Positions 63,951 to 64,000 of a stretch of 64,000 nt of DNA are shown here, in pieces. The stretch is from CAYRJD01 sp965212125 (GTDB taxonomy: Bacteria > Actinomycetota > Acidimicrobiia > Acidimicrobiales > Poriferisodalaceae), in assembly GCA_965212125.1 (NCBI GenBank), contig OZ243045.1:806001-870000 (forward strand), read 5' to 3'. The notes under the pieces are model-generated. The model was given only the letters and a program-made list of their open reading frames with translations. It ran no database searches and had not been told where the DNA came from. A program made the translations under genes and the position numbers. The first letter of the stretch is position 1; each line of letters starts with the position of its first letter.

Positions 63951-64000
63951 GTGCTAAAGCTCAAGAAGGTCAACAAGATCTACGACGGGCGCGGTGGGCG
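63951..64000 (+). CDS. ABC transporter ATP-binding protein, start only
   Basis: Begins GTG (63951) with GGAG 6 nt upstream; the first 16 residues LKLKKVNKIYDGRGG match the first strand of ABC ATPases, ending where the aromatic ATP-stacking Tyr lies. It runs off the window. It is 62 nt behind the substrate-binding gene, so an operon is likely. Confidence 0.75.
   Translation, partial: MLKLKKVNKIYDGRGG

Overview
The window looks like a chromosomal segment of a high-GC actinobacterium, most plausibly an Acidimicrobiia-like lineage (inference, moderate confidence). It carries the complete actinobacterial Pup-proteasome set (mpa/arc, dop, pup, prcB, prcA, pafA) linked to tatA, tatC, a HelY helicase and the TrmI tRNA methyltransferase. 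It also has a mycothiol-type Rv2466c-like oxidoreductase, IdeR/DtxR-type iron boxes, and many genes whose start codon lies 6-8 nt after a TANNNT box (leaderless transcripts). No rRNA, tRNA, CRISPR array or insertion sequence was recognised.

Layout. 1-7.5 kb: end of pyrC, a lipid kinase, a small membrane protein, an MFS transporter, and fhs-proS on the minus strand. 7.8-11.9 kb: a HelZ-like SNF2 helicase and a small overlapping partner. 11.9-17.6 kb: an accessory island with two AT-richer orphan genes, a decayed lipoprotein gene, an intact lipoprotein, a Glu/Val-repeat membrane protein, and three small helical genes of which the outer two are paralogues. 17.6-31.8 kb: Rv2466c-like protein, topoisomerase IV (parC-parE), an Arg-rich disordered protein, GNAT, a double-domain ThyX-like protein, a lipid-kinase-like half protein, helY, tatC and tatA. 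31.9-42 kb: GDPD, lepB, the Pup-proteasome genes, a ferredoxin, trmI and a small membrane-protein operon that includes a gene with a probable CTG start. 42-47.9 kb: a DacB-type carboxypeptidase, peroxiredoxin, ThrH-type phosphatase, desaturase and acyltransferase. 47.9-53.3 kb: a catabolic-looking cluster (Baeyer-Villiger-type monooxygenase, SDR, VOC protein, RraA, Rid, hydratase). 53.3-57.5 kb: an iron ABC importer with two IdeR-like boxes. 57.6-64 kb: acyl-CoA dehydrogenase, pyrF, esterase, PfkB kinase, MarR regulator, and the start of an ABC transporter operon divergent from marR.

Working together. The proteasome block has the elements for substrate tagging (PafA, Pup), Pup maturation and removal (Dop), unfolding (Mpa/ARC with a GQYL tail) and proteolysis (PrcA/PrcB); many neighbours overlap by 4 nt (ATGA or GTGA). 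The iron importer would be repressed by an IdeR-type regulator encoded elsewhere. The MarR protein probably controls the transporter beside it through a perfect palindrome over its -35 box.

Two genome-style features recur. First, short direct duplications that often include a stop codon sit just downstream of many genes. Second, tandem low-complexity insertions occur in otherwise conserved housekeeping proteins. Both look like products of slippage or local duplication. The least explained DNA is the 11.9-17.6 kb island.
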